From Sinorhizobium sp. RAC02 (lineage in GTDB: Bacteria; Pseudomonadota; Alphaproteobacteria; Rhizobiales; Rhizobiaceae), in the NCBI RefSeq assembly GCF_001713395.1, contig NZ_CP016450.1:1860001-1924000 (forward strand): a DNA stretch of 64,000 bases. Direction: 5' to 3'. The notes below the pieces were generated by a model that saw only the letters and a program-made list of their open reading frames with translations, ran no database searches and had not been told where the DNA came from. The stretch's first letter is position 1. Every line of letters begins with the position of its first letter. A program made the position numbers and the translations under genes. Of the stretch, positions 35,147-43,947 are shown one piece after another.

Positions 35147-35297
35147 CTGCGAGATGGCAACAAATACGTGATGGCAGCTTGTCGCTCACCCGAACGAGAA
35201 TATCGGGATAAAGCCGCTTTTTACAGAGCCGCTAAGCTCGTTGATGCTGCGTTTGAGCAATGTAATTGCTGGCTTCTCTACCCGGAGAGGACTGTGA

Positions 35298-35615
35298 ATG
35301 TTGTACCCAATTAACTTGACCCTCACGCTGGTGACTTTGAAGAGGCACGATCCTCGTTCCTCTTATGTCGACATTTTTCTTGAGGGTCTTGATGCTCACG
35401 GCCAGCACATTCGCTTGGAGTGCCAGCAAGCAACAGAGGTTGTGATCAGCGATTTTAACAGCGCTGTGAGATCGAGCCTGAATGTCCAAGACATTTCAGC
35501 TTGGCAACTTGAAGAGGCAAAATATTCAGTTACTGATATCGAACACGGGCTGGTCGCATTCAAATGCTTGAGCCTGCGCGTGATAGAATCGCAACCCGTT
35601 ACCTCACAACCTTGA
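35298..35615 (+). CDS. Hypothetical protein in an AT-rich patch
   Basis: A 105-residue protein (MLYPINLTLTLVTLKRHDPR) that I do not recognise. It has alternating polar/hydrophobic beta-like stretches and ends without motifs. GGAGAGGACTGTGA precedes the ATG. Base composition over 35200-35615 is clearly more AT-rich than the amn and aminotransferase genes on either side, suggesting later arrival. A role as a lone immunity-type or phage-derived protein is only a guess. Confidence 0.55.
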   Translation: MLYPINLTLTLVTLKRHDPRSSYVDIFLEGLDAHGQHIRLECQQATEVVISDFNSAVRSSLNVQDISAWQLEEAKYSVTDIEHGLVAFKCLSLRVIESQPVTSQP

Positions 35616-35944
35616 GCACCTGTAAGAGGTGAAGTTTTTGGCCCTTTTCCGTCAGTTAACGCGAAAGGCGACGATGTTCACGACGCTTGGCTAGGAGACC
35701 TTGCAGAACACGCGGACTCTGCGGAAGCACTAGCGGCACCAGAATCATCCGCACCATCCCGCATTTTACGCGCCGATGCGAAACCAACGTCCACAGGCCC
35801 CCGGCCCCAGCCGTGCGTGGAGCCATCAAACGCCTGATTTCAAATTGAATTCGGCCGCAAAACGCTAGGTTCTGCGGCCGACTCGTGATCGCATATTCAT
35901 GCGTTGGTCAGGGGCGGTCGTACCACCCCTCTTTTCATTTCCAA
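35616..35944. other. Intergenic region between hypothetical gene and aminotransferase
   Basis: 329 bases. A TCGGCCGCA / TGCGGCCGA inverted repeat with a 12-base loop lies at about 35851-35881 and may end the reverse-strand aminotransferase transcript, though it lacks a T run. No gene supported. Confidence 0.5.
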
Positions 35945-37318
35945 TCAGGCCGTCATCACCTTCCATGCATGTTCCAGGCCCTTGCGCGTAATGTCGATCA
36001 TCTGGTCGACTTCGGCGTGGCTGATGACGAGCGGCGGGGAGAAGAGCATGCGGTCGCCGGTGGCGCGCAGCACGAGGCCGTTTTCCAGGCAATGGTTGCG
36101 CACGGTGACGCCGACCTTTTCCTTGTCCTCGAAGCGCTTGCGGCTCGCCTTGTCCTCGGCGAGCTGGACGGCGGCCATCAGGCCGACCTGCTGGACCTGG
36201 CCGACGATCGGCAGGTCTTCCAGCGACTTGAGGCCGGCGGCGAGATAGGGGCCGATATCGTCGTGCACGCGCTCGACGAGCTTTTCGTCCTCGATGATGC
36301 GCAGGTTTTCAAGCGCCGCGGCGGCGCAGACCGGGTGGCCGGAATAGGTGAAGCCATGGTTGAAATCACCGACTTCTTCCACGAGCACATTGCCGACGCG
36401 ATCGGAAACCATGACGCCGCCGATCGGCAGGTAGCCGGAGGACAGGCCCTTGGCGATCGGCGCCAGATCCGGCTCCACGCCGAAATGCTGGTGGCCGAAC
36501 CAGTGGCCGGTGCGGCCGAAGCCGCAGATCACTTCGTCTGCGACGAGCAGGATGTTGCGCGCCTTGCAGATGCGGGCGATTTCCGGCCAGTAGGTGGCCG
36601 GCGGAACGATGACGCCGCCCGCCCCCTGGATCGGCTCGGCGACGAAGGCGGCGACATTGTCCTCGCCGAGTTCGTCGATCTTCTCTTCCAACTGGCGGGC
36701 CATCTTCAGGCCGAATTCATCGGACGCCAGGTCGCCGCCCTCGGCGTACCAGAAGGGCTGGTCGATGTGGTGGATGCCGGCGATCGGGAGATCCCCCTGC
36801 TCGTGCATCCACTTCATGCCGCCGAGCGAGGCGCCGGCGACGGTGGAACCGTGATAGCCGTTCTTGCGGGCGATAATCGCCTTCTTGGTCGGCTTACCCA
36901 TGGCGCCCCAATAGACGCGGGCCATGCGGAACCAGGTGTCGTTGGCCTCGGAGCCGGAACCGGTGAAGAACACGCGGTTGATGTTCGGGCCGGCATGCGC
37001 GGTGATCTTCTGGGCGAGCAGCACGGCCGGCGGCGTCGTCGTGCCGAAGAACGTGTTGTAATAGGGCAGTTCGTTCATCTGGCGCATCACCGCATCGGTG
37101 ATTTCCTTGCGGCCATAGCCGACATTGACGCACCAGAGGCCGGCAAAACCGTCGAGATAGCGCTTGCCGTGGTTGTCGAAGATGTAGCACCCTTCGCCGC
37201 GCTCGATGATGCGCGTGCCGGTCGCGTTCAGCTTCTTCATGTCCGAAAAGGGATGAAGGTGATGGGCGGCATCGAGGGCACCGAGGTTGGATATGGCTGC
37301 TACATTGCTGTTCGACAT
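35945..37318 (-). CDS. Class III aminotransferase, probable putrescine/omega-amino acid:pyruvate type (SpuC-like)
   Basis: A 457-residue PLP enzyme closely resembling pseudomonad SpuC: HHLHPFSD near the start, GLWCVNVGYGRKEI, the phosphate-binding FTGSGSEANDT, NGYHGSTVAGASLGG, FVAEPIQGAGG, VADEVICGFGRTG and the internal lysine Lys290 in PIAKGLSSGYLPIGG. It would move the amino group of putrescine or a related diamine to pyruvate. It starts at MSNSNVAAIS; earlier in-frame codons lack a ribosome site. It is divergent from a glutamine-synthetase-like enzyme, together suggesting polyamine catabolism. Confidence 0.9.
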   Translation of the reverse strand: MSNSNVAAISNLGALDAAHHLHPFSDMKKLNATGTRIIERGEGCYIFDNHGKRYLDGFAGLWCVNVGYGRKEITDAVMRQMNELPYYNTFFGTTTPPAVLLAQKITAHAGPNINRVFFTGSGSEANDTWFRMARVYWGAMGKPTKKAIIARKNGYHGSTVAGASLGGMKWMHEQGDLPIAGIHHIDQPFWYAEGGDLASDEFGLKMARQLEEKIDELGEDNVAAFVAEPIQGAGGVIVPPATYWPEIARICKARNILLVADEVICGFGRTGHWFGHQHFGVEPDLAPIAKGLSSGYLPIGGVMVSDRVGNVLVEEVGDFNHGFTYSGHPVCAAAALENLRIIEDEKLVERVHDDIGPYLAAGLKSLEDLPIVGQVQQVGLMAAVQLAEDKASRKRFEDKEKVGVTVRNHCLENGLVLRATGDRMLFSPPLVISHAEVDQMIDITRKGLEHAWKVMTA

Positions 37319-37467
37319 TTTGAATACATCCTTAGGGGTAGGTTCCGCCTTATTGAACGGCGGGACAGAATGAGTTACGAAAATGCCCATACAACAAGCA
37401 TTTGGCAAGTGATCGAGCGAAAGCAAAATTTCTTGTCCAGGCTTCCCGCCAAACTGAAGCAGGCACC

Positions 37468-38826
37468 ATGACAAATCACACCAAGGCAGCCGGTTCGCCG
37501 CCCGCCAATGCCCCGGCCCGTATCGAAATCCTTCTCGTCGGCATGAACGGCGACCTGCGCGGCAAGCAGGTTCCGCTCGAAGGCGAGAAGAAAATCTGGG
37601 ACGGCTCGGTGCGCCTGCCCTCCTCCACCCAGTCGCTTGACATCTGGGGCGACGACAATGACGACATTACCGGCCTCTCCCTTTCCGTTGGCGACCCGGA
37701 CGGCGTGTGCATCCCCGACCGCCGTTCACTGACGGTCATGCCGTGGGCGCCGGAGGGTTCCCAGCAGGTGCTCGCCACCATGCACGAGTTCGACGGCACC
37801 GCCTCCTTCATGGATCCACGCGCCATCCTCGCCCGCATGGTGAAGCGGTTTGAAGACCGTGGTTTGACACCGGTCGTCGCGACCGAACTCGAATTCTACC
37901 TGGTGGAGGACGACTGGCGCGAGACCGGCAAGCCGCGCCCGCCGGCAGCCCTGATGTACCGCGGCGAGCCGAACGGCTTCCAGCTCTACGACATGCGCGC
38001 GACCGACGCGCTCGACGATTATCTCCAGACGGTGCGCGCCTGGGCGAAGGCCATGGATCTGCCCGCTGATGCGACGACGGCGGAATTCGGTCCCGGCCAG
38101 TTCGAGATCAACCTGCTGCATCGGCCGGACGCACTCGCCGCTGCCGATGACTGCATCTACCTGAAGCGCATCGCCGAGCTGGCCGCGCCGCGGTTCGGGC
38201 TCAAATCCACCTGCATGGCAAAGCCCTATGCGGAGCATGCCGGTTCGGGCCTGCATGTCCATTGCAGCGTCATCGACAAGGACGGCAAGAACATCCTCGA
38301 CGCCAAGGGCGGCGATCCGAAGAAGCTGAAGTCGATCTGCGCCGGCATGCTCGCCACGATGCGCGATGCCCAGCTCGTCTTCGCGCCCTTCGCCAATTCC
38401 TACCGCCGCTTCCAGCCGGGTTCGTTTGCGCCGGTCGACCTCACCTGGGGTTTCGGCCATCGCGGCACCGCGATCCGCATTCCGGACAAGGACGGCCCGG
38501 CAGCACGCGTCGAGCACCGCGTGGCGGGTGCCGACGTGAACCCCTACCTGCTGCTGACGGCAATCCTCGGCGGCATCCTGCTTGGCCTCGACAACGAACT
38601 CGATCCAGGCCCGGTGACGGAACCCGGCAAGGACGCACCGGATGCCAAGCGGCTGACGCATGACTTCCTGACGGCCGTGGAAGAGTTTTCGGCGTCGCCC
38701 TTCATCGCCGATGCCTTCGGCGCGGAGTACCAGAAGCTCTACGGCGATACGAAGCGCAAGGAAGCGATCATGTTCCTGCGCACGGTCTCGGATTTCGACT
38801 ACCAGACCTATCTGCCGCGGATTTGA
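37468..38826 (+). CDS. Glutamine synthetase-family enzyme, probable gamma-glutamylpolyamine synthetase
   Basis: A 452-residue GS-fold ligase. Metal and substrate motifs are present: ATELEFYL, AEFGPGQFEINL, AGSGLHVHCSV (the equivalent of the GS GSGMHxH block), FANSYRRFQPGSFAP and the arginine in RVEHRVAGADVNPYL. The adenylylation Tyr loop of true GlnA is not apparent, consistent with PuuA/SpuI-type enzymes that glutamylate putrescine. MTNHTKAAGS follows a poor site (GAAGCAGGCACC). The 149 bases shared with the divergent aminotransferase should contain the control region. Confidence 0.88.
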   Translation: MTNHTKAAGSPPANAPARIEILLVGMNGDLRGKQVPLEGEKKIWDGSVRLPSSTQSLDIWGDDNDDITGLSLSVGDPDGVCIPDRRSLTVMPWAPEGSQQVLATMHEFDGTASFMDPRAILARMVKRFEDRGLTPVVATELEFYLVEDDWRETGKPRPPAALMYRGEPNGFQLYDMRATDALDDYLQTVRAWAKAMDLPADATTAEFGPGQFEINLLHRPDALAAADDCIYLKRIAELAAPRFGLKSTCMAKPYAEHAGSGLHVHCSVIDKDGKNILDAKGGDPKKLKSICAGMLATMRDAQLVFAPFANSYRRFQPGSFAPVDLTWGFGHRGTAIRIPDKDGPAARVEHRVAGADVNPYLLLTAILGGILLGLDNELDPGPVTEPGKDAPDAKRLTHDFLTAVEEFSASPFIADAFGAEYQKLYGDTKRKEAIMFLRTVSDFDYQTYLPRI

Positions 38827-38843
38827 AGCAACACGTTCGTTAC

Positions 38844-38963
38844 TCCCTTCTCCCCAACGGGGAGAAGGTGGCCCGAAGGGTCGGATGAGGGGGTGAGACG
38901 GCAATCGTCGTGCCTATCCCCCTCATCCCGCTGCCGCGACCTTCTCCCCACGGGGAGAAGGGG
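38844..38963. repeat. Mosaic intergenic repeat with CTTCTCCCC/GGGGAGAAGG stems
   Basis: CCCTTCTCCCCAACGGGGAGAAGG at the left end and CCTTCTCCCCACGGGGAGAAGGGG at the right end are both self-complementary, with GGATGAGGGGG / CCCCCTCATCC as an inner inverted pair. This is a familiar rhizobial intergenic element. It sits between convergent genes and could block read-through. Confidence 0.8.
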
Positions 38964-38994
38964 CCGGTAGCACCCTTCAATCAAGATGCATGGC

Positions 38995-39933
38995 TCAAGC
39001 CGCAGCTGGCTCGCTCGTCGCCATGTTCGCCGCCTGTACCTTCGGCACCATCACCTTCAACTCGCCGGGATGCAGCCGGATCGACACATCCCGGTCCATC
39101 GGAAGCAGCTCGCCGTCGATCACGCAGTTGATCGCCCGGTCGACCTTCGGGAAGTGCAGGTCGACGGCCGTGCCGGTCATTTCGGTGACATCGGCGTTTT
39201 CCCTGAGCTTGCCGCGCAGGATATCGAAGGCGAGTTTGGCGACACCTGCCGGTTTCAGCGGGTTTGTCGTGTAGAAGCCGAGATGGCCACCGGTGAGATC
39301 ATCGGCATAAAGCAGGCCATTTGCACCGAAGCGGTTGTTCGACACATTGATGGCCGAGACATTGCGATGCTCCTCGACGCCATCGACGTTGAATTCCACC
39401 TCGAATTCCGGCGGATCGAGGATGACGCCGAAGGCGGCGCGGGTGTTCGCCGCAATCTTGCCCAGCCGCGAGCGGTAAGTCATGGCGTTGCGCAAGCGCA
39501 CCATGCGGGCATGCAGGCCGGCGGAGAACTGGTGCACGAAGGCGCGGTCATCCGCCGTGCCGATATCGGCGGCAGCGATGTCGCCATCTGCCAGCGCGTC
39601 GATCGCCTGCCAGATATCGAGCGGAATGTTCAGCGAGCGGGCAAACAGGTTCATCGTGCCGGCCGGGACGATGCCGAGCGGCATCTTGTTTTGCCAGGCA
39701 AGGCCGGCCGCGGCCGAAACCGTGCCATCGCCGCCGCCCGCCAGCATGGCGTCGAGATCCGTGCGGTCCGAACAGCGCTTCAGCGCCATCTCGATATCGG
39801 CCCCTTCGACGATATCGCAATCAAGGTGGTGCCCGGCCGCGGCGAAAGCCTCTTCCGCATGCCGGGCAAACGCCTCCATGTCGGTGGTGCGGAACGTCCC
39901 CCCGTCCCTGTTGAATATCGCCTGAATTCTCAT
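38995..39933 (-). CDS. Diacylglycerol kinase-type lipid kinase
   Basis: A 312-residue protein of the DAGK catalytic family. The nucleotide-binding GGGDGT occupies residues 66-71 and the second motif is GIVPAGTMNLFAR; the C-terminal beta-sandwich has FDGELLPM-like VIDGELLPMD. It may phosphorylate a lipid such as diacylglycerol or a sphingoid-like base. The second ATG is chosen because GGAG is seven bases upstream of it and only two from the first. Confidence 0.88.
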   Translation of the reverse strand: MRIQAIFNRDGGTFRTTDMEAFARHAEEAFAAAGHHLDCDIVEGADIEMALKRCSDRTDLDAMLAGGGDGTVSAAAGLAWQNKMPLGIVPAGTMNLFARSLNIPLDIWQAIDALADGDIAAADIGTADDRAFVHQFSAGLHARMVRLRNAMTYRSRLGKIAANTRAAFGVILDPPEFEVEFNVDGVEEHRNVSAINVSNNRFGANGLLYADDLTGGHLGFYTTNPLKPAGVAKLAFDILRGKLRENADVTEMTGTAVDLHFPKVDRAINCVIDGELLPMDRDVSIRLHPGELKVMVPKVQAANMATSEPAAA

Positions 39934-40289
39934 TCGCATACTCCGCGTCTCAGCCGAGAACGCCTGAAGGGTGACAGTCGATCCATTAGATAGTCGAGAA
40001 AACGGCGATTAACAGGCGATCGCGAAATACAATGCAATAAATCGTGAGCACCGGACCACCCGATCAAATGCGCGAGAGGTCAAAAATCGGAGTAGGCAGG
40101 GCGCTCGTCTCTGATATATTGCCGCACGGTTGCCTGCGTCGGGAGTGCGCTTGCCGGCCGGACTGTTTTCTTCCCTACCGTGGCCCTTTCGGCCAGACCA
40201 TACCGCATCAGCAGCCAGGAGGAGTGGCCGCCCGTGCAGGGTCTGTCGCTGGATTTGCCGCGCATGGGCCACCCTTGCGGAGCCACCCC
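39934..40289. other. Intergenic region before the MFS gene
   Basis: 356 bases between divergent genes. Open frames exist on both strands but read as low-complexity Arg/Pro/Gly text without motifs. Promoters for both genes are expected here. Confidence 0.5.
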
Positions 40290-41528
40290 GTGTCCGAACA
40301 TCCCATGCCGAATGTTGCCCTCTCCTCGGGGCCACTGCCCGTTTCCTCGCTTACCGTCACGCTGATCATCCTTGCCCTCGCCGTCGGCAGCTTCGGCATC
40401 GGCACCGGCGAATTCGCCATCATGGGCCTGCTGCCCGATGTCGCCGGCACCTTCGGCGTGACGAACGCCGAGGCCGGCTATGTCATCAGCGCTTATGCCC
40501 TCGGCGTCGTGGTGGGTGCCCCGATCATCGCCGTCATCGGTGCCCGGTTCCGCAGGCGCGACCTTCTTTTGGTGCTGATGGGCGTCTTTGCCGCCGGTAA
40601 TCTTGCCAGCGCCGTCGCCCCGACATTCGAAAGCTTCATGCTGCTCCGCTTCCTCTCCGGCCTGCCGCACGGTGCCTATTTTGGCGTGGCCGCGCTGGTC
40701 GCAGCATCCATGGTGCCGGTCAACAAGCGCACGCAGGCGGTCGGCAAGGTGATGCTCGGCCTCACCCTCGCGACGCTGATCGGCACGCCACTTGCCGCCT
40801 TCTTCGGCCAGTTGCTCGATTGGCAGTACATGTTCATCGCGGTCGGCATCACCGGTTTGCTGACCGTCGCGCTCATCGCCATCTTCCTGCCGCGCGACAA
40901 GGCGCCGAAGGGCATCAACGCGCTGACGGAACTAAGCGCGCTCAAGCGCAAGCAGGTCTGGCTGACGCTCGGCGTCGCAGCCTCCGGCTTCTGCGGCATG
41001 TTCGCGGTGTTCACCTATATTTCGCCGATCGTCACCGAAGTCGCCGGCCTCAATGTCAGCATGGTGCCGGTCATCATGGCGATCTTCGGCTGCGGCATGA
41101 TCGTCGGCAACATCTTTGGCGCCAAGCTCGCCGACCTGTCGCTGATGCGCACCATCGGCTGGTCGCTGGTGCTGTACTTCTTCGTGCTCATCGGCCTGTC
41201 GCTGACGGCGCATAATCCGATCCTGCTCGGCATCTGCTGTTTCCTGATCGGTTGCAGCTTCGTCGTCGGCCCTGCCCTCCAGACGCGCCTGATGGACGTC
41301 GCGGGTGACGCACAGACGCTTGCCGCAGCCCTCAACCATTCCGCCTTCAACGTCGCCAACGCGCTTGGCGCCCTCTTCGGCGGTTTGGCGATCAGCGGCG
41401 GTTATGGCTACGAATCGATGGGGTTCGTTGGTGCGGCAACCGCCGTCATCGGCTTTGGCGTGTTCCTCGTCTCCCTGTCGCTCGAAAAGATGGATCGCGC
41501 GGCAACGCCGGTCTGCCCTGCCGAGTAA
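40290..41528 (+). CDS. MFS exporter, DHA1 (AraJ/YdhP-like) family
   Basis: A 412-residue, 12-helix transporter. Motif A is seen as GARFRRRDLLLVLMGVF after helix 2, GTGEFAIMGLLPDVA in helix 1 is typical for the AraJ/PbuE-like drug and nucleoside efflux group, and RFLSGLPHGAYFG marks helix 4. I favour a GTG start at 40290 (GTG-TCC-GAA-CAT) because GGAG lies seven bases upstream; an ATG five codons later is possible. Substrate unknown. Confidence 0.88.
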   Translation: MSEHPMPNVALSSGPLPVSSLTVTLIILALAVGSFGIGTGEFAIMGLLPDVAGTFGVTNAEAGYVISAYALGVVVGAPIIAVIGARFRRRDLLLVLMGVFAAGNLASAVAPTFESFMLLRFLSGLPHGAYFGVAALVAASMVPVNKRTQAVGKVMLGLTLATLIGTPLAAFFGQLLDWQYMFIAVGITGLLTVALIAIFLPRDKAPKGINALTELSALKRKQVWLTLGVAASGFCGMFAVFTYISPIVTEVAGLNVSMVPVIMAIFGCGMIVGNIFGAKLADLSLMRTIGWSLVLYFFVLIGLSLTAHNPILLGICCFLIGCSFVVGPALQTRLMDVAGDAQTLAAALNHSAFNVANALGALFGGLAISGGYGYESMGFVGAATAVIGFGVFLVSLSLEKMDRAATPVCPAE

Positions 41529-41551
41529 TCAGCTGCCTGCAGGACAATCGC

Positions 41552-41577
41552 AACGGCGCCCCATCGGGCGCCGTTTT
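41552..41577 (+). terminator. Rho-independent terminator of the MFS gene
   Basis: AACGGCGCCC-CATC-GGGCGCCGTT followed by TTCG, 24 bases past the stop. Confidence 0.85.
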
Positions 41578-41719
41578 CGTTTGCATGGATGCGCGCCAAC
41601 CCTGTTACCAAAGTGACAGGGCCACGCCCGGACTCTGCTAGACATAGGTCATCGCAGCCCGCCGAAACGACGCAAGAAACGACGGACCGCAAGCCCATGA
41701 AGTCTATTGGAGATACTGA

Positions 41720-42136
41720 ATGTCCGCCCTTATCGACAGCATCACCGGCAACCGCATCTTCGGCCTCCTGGCCCGCACCATCCTGACCTCGATGTTCTGG
41801 CTTTCCGGCATCGCGAAAATCGCCGATTTCAATGCCGGCGTCGCCGAGATGGCGCATTTCGGCCTAGAGCCGGCCATGGCCTTCAACATCGCCGTCGCCG
41901 TCACGCAACTGGTCGGCTCGGCCCTCATCATCGCCAACCGCTGGACCTGGCTTGGCGCTGGCATGCTCGCCGTGTTCACGGCGCTCACCATCCCGATCGC
42001 CCACAACTTCTGGACCATGCAGGAGCCGATCCGCACCATCGAATTCTACGTGGTTATGGAGCACGTCACCGTCATCGGCGCGCTGATGGTCGTCGCCTGG
42101 AAATCCGCGAAAGCGCCTGTCGTCCCTGCGCATTGA
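41720..42136 (+). CDS. DoxX-family membrane protein
   Basis: A 138-residue four-helix protein. The DoxX pattern is seen in LARTILTSMFWLSGIAKIADF, AEMAHFGLEPAMAFNIAVAV and ALTIPIAHNFWTM. Members act in thiol or quinone-linked redox at the membrane in some bacteria; here the function is unassigned. TTGGAGATACTGA precedes the ATG. Confidence 0.9.
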   Translation: MSALIDSITGNRIFGLLARTILTSMFWLSGIAKIADFNAGVAEMAHFGLEPAMAFNIAVAVTQLVGSALIIANRWTWLGAGMLAVFTALTIPIAHNFWTMQEPIRTIEFYVVMEHVTVIGALMVVAWKSAKAPVVPAH

Positions 42137-42212
42137 CGACAGGCCGGGCGCCGCCCTTCTCTCCGGAAGCGGCGTCCATGGAAGGACGGCCCTGCCTCTC
42201 CGGCCGTCCCCG

Positions 42213-42243
42213 CCGCCCCGACGCTGCCCGTCGGGGCGGTTTT
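42213..42243. terminator. Terminator between DoxX gene and lrp-like gene
   Basis: An 11-bp stem (CCGCCCCGACG / CGTCGGGGCGG) with a CTGCC loop then TTTTC on the forward strand. It separates convergent genes. Confidence 0.85.
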
Positions 42244-42248
42244 CGGGT

Positions 42249-42719
42249 TTAGATCGATGGCAGTTTCAGAGGGCCGCCGGTCTTGATGCTGCGGATTGCG
42301 AAGTTGGAGCGGATATCGGTCACGCCCGGCATGGTGAGCAGCGTTTCGGTCAACAGTCTTTCGTAGGCCGAAAGATCCTCCACCACCACCTCCGCCAGAA
42401 AGTCGGCGTTGCCGGAAATCAGGAAGCAGGACACCACCTCGGGCACGGCGAGCAGCGCCTCCTGCTGGGCCATGGCGTTTTCCCGGCTGTGGCGCCCCAC
42501 CTTGATCTCGACGAAGACGGTGAGCCCGAGCCCGACCTCCTTGCGATCGATATCGGCACGGTAGCCGCGCAGCACGCCGGATTTTTCCAGAGTGCGGATG
42601 CGGCGCAGGCAGGGCGACGGCGAGAGGTTCACCCGCTCGGCGATCTCCACATTCGTCGCCCGCGCATCCTCCTGCAGCACCTTGAGGATGGCGATATCGA
42701 ATTTATCGAGATTTGGCAT
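42249..42719 (-). CDS. Lrp/AsnC-family transcriptional regulator
   Basis: A 156-residue feast/famine regulator. The N-terminal HTH reads FDIAILKVLQEDARATNVEI then SPSPCLRRIRTLEKSGVLRG, and the C-terminal RAM ligand-binding domain covers about 65-145 (VFVEIKVGRH, ISGNADFLAEVVVED). It is divergent from an EamA transporter. By analogy with other Lrp/exporter pairs it probably activates that gene in response to an amino acid. Confidence 0.93.
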   Translation of the reverse strand: MPNLDKFDIAILKVLQEDARATNVEIAERVNLSPSPCLRRIRTLEKSGVLRGYRADIDRKEVGLGLTVFVEIKVGRHSRENAMAQQEALLAVPEVVSCFLISGNADFLAEVVVEDLSAYERLLTETLLTMPGVTDIRSNFAIRSIKTGGPLKLPSI

Positions 42720-42860
42720 ATTTGGGAACCTTCTTCGCGATCTTTGGCATGATCCTGCGCAAGCTACATGCTGACAGGCACAACACGCAAGGACATGCCC
42801 CGCCCCCCGGCATTAGAGTCTGGCCATGATTTGCGCCACAGCCGAGACAAGGACATCGCC

Positions 42861-43769
42861 ATGGCCGTGCTATCGTTTTCTTCCGACGAAAAATCCAACC
42901 CGCTGGCCGCCGGCTATGCCGGCGCGGTCGTCACCGTGCTGGTCTGGGCGACCTGGGTCCTGGCGACACGCCACACGGCCGCGACGCCGCTCAGCACCAT
43001 CGATATCGGCCTGATCCGTTATGGCGTGCCGGCCATCCTGCTTGCGCCGGTCTGGCTGAAAACCGGGCTTCTGCCGAGGGGCGTGCCGCTGAAACTCGTG
43101 GTCGTCATGGTGGCGGGGGCCGGTGCGCTGTTCTTTCAGGTCACCGCGGGTGCGTTGCATGTGACGCCCGCCGCGCCAGGCGGCATCCTGCTCGGCGGCT
43201 CCCTGCCACTGGCCACCGCACTGATCGGCATCGCCCTCTTCGGCGAGCGGCCGGACCGGATGCGCCTTTTCGGACTTGCCGCGATCGTCGCCGGCGTGGT
43301 GATCCTGCTTGCCGCCAGCATGCAGAAGAGCGGCATGACGATGACCGGCTTCGTGCTGCTGCCCATCGGTGCCGTGCTCTGGGCGGGCTTCACCCATGCC
43401 TTCCGCCGCTCGGGCCTCACCGCGCTGCAAGGTGCCGCCCTCATCGCGATCTGGTCCTTCCTGATCCATCTCGTGCTGGCCGCGCTCTATGGCACGCATC
43501 TGGCGGCGGCATCGTTTCCCGACCTTGCGCTCCAGGTGACAAGCCAGGGCATTCTTTCCGGCCTCATCGCCACCTTCGCCTACGGCACCGCGATCCGGGC
43601 GCTCGGCAGCAGCCAGGCCGCCGCCTTCACCGCCATCACGCCGGTTCTGGCAACGTTTGGCGGAGCGATATTCCTGGGGGAAAGTTTTGGCATCGCCGAA
43701 ATCACCGCAGCCATTGTCGTCGGCGCGGGTGTGGCGCTCTCCACGGGCGTCTTCTCACCCAGACGCTGA
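42861..43769 (+). CDS. EamA-family (DMT) transporter
   Basis: A 302-residue protein with two EamA repeats and ten predicted helices, starting MAVLSFSSDEKSNPLAAGYA. Helix-rich markers are TPAAPGGILLGGSLPLATAL and the C-terminal RALGSSQAAAFTAITPVLAT, the usual EamA repeat ends. It probably exports an amino acid or metabolite under control of the divergent Lrp protein. AAGGA is seven bases from the ATG chosen; the frame is open upstream for 31 codons. Confidence 0.88.
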   Translation: MAVLSFSSDEKSNPLAAGYAGAVVTVLVWATWVLATRHTAATPLSTIDIGLIRYGVPAILLAPVWLKTGLLPRGVPLKLVVVMVAGAGALFFQVTAGALHVTPAAPGGILLGGSLPLATALIGIALFGERPDRMRLFGLAAIVAGVVILLAASMQKSGMTMTGFVLLPIGAVLWAGFTHAFRRSGLTALQGAALIAIWSFLIHLVLAALYGTHLAAASFPDLALQVTSQGILSGLIATFAYGTAIRALGSSQAAAFTAITPVLATFGGAIFLGESFGIAEITAAIVVGAGVALSTGVFSPRR

Positions 43770-43784
43770 GCTTCGGAAAACCTC

Positions 43785-43868
43785 TCCGTCGTTATGGTCG
43801 GGCTTGACCCGACCATCCATCCTGCGCCTGAAGCAGTGGATCCTCGGGTCAGGCCCGAGGATGACGGA
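43785..43868. repeat. Palindromic intergenic element related to 24834-24924
   Basis: Contains GGTCGGGCTTGACCCGACC and CCTCGGGTCAGGCCCGAGG, two self-complementary arms with different stem bases that keep pairing within each arm. It shares TCCGTC...GACGGA ends with the element in the iol operon. Confidence 0.8.
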
Positions 43869-43893
43869 GAATATGGGGTAAGCGCATGCACGC

Positions 43894-43930
43894 AAAAGGG
43901 CGCCCGCGGCTCTCGCCGGGGCGCCCTTTT
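43894..43930. terminator. Bidirectional terminator between EamA and choline-type ABC genes
   Basis: A perfect 12-bp stem (AAAAGGGCGCCC / GGGCGCCCTTTT) with A and T ends. It closes the reverse-strand ABC operon directly after the permease gene. Confidence 0.88.
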
Positions 43931-43947
43931 CCATGTCTGCGTTTGGA

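Noticed and set aside
35885..37471. A 528-codon forward frame opposite the aminotransferase
   Set aside because: Antisense shadow of a SpuC-like enzyme with all PLP motifs.
40009..40335. A 108-codon reverse frame before the MFS gene
   Set aside because: Arg-rich low-complexity text with no motif; it overlaps the GTG start region of the transporter.
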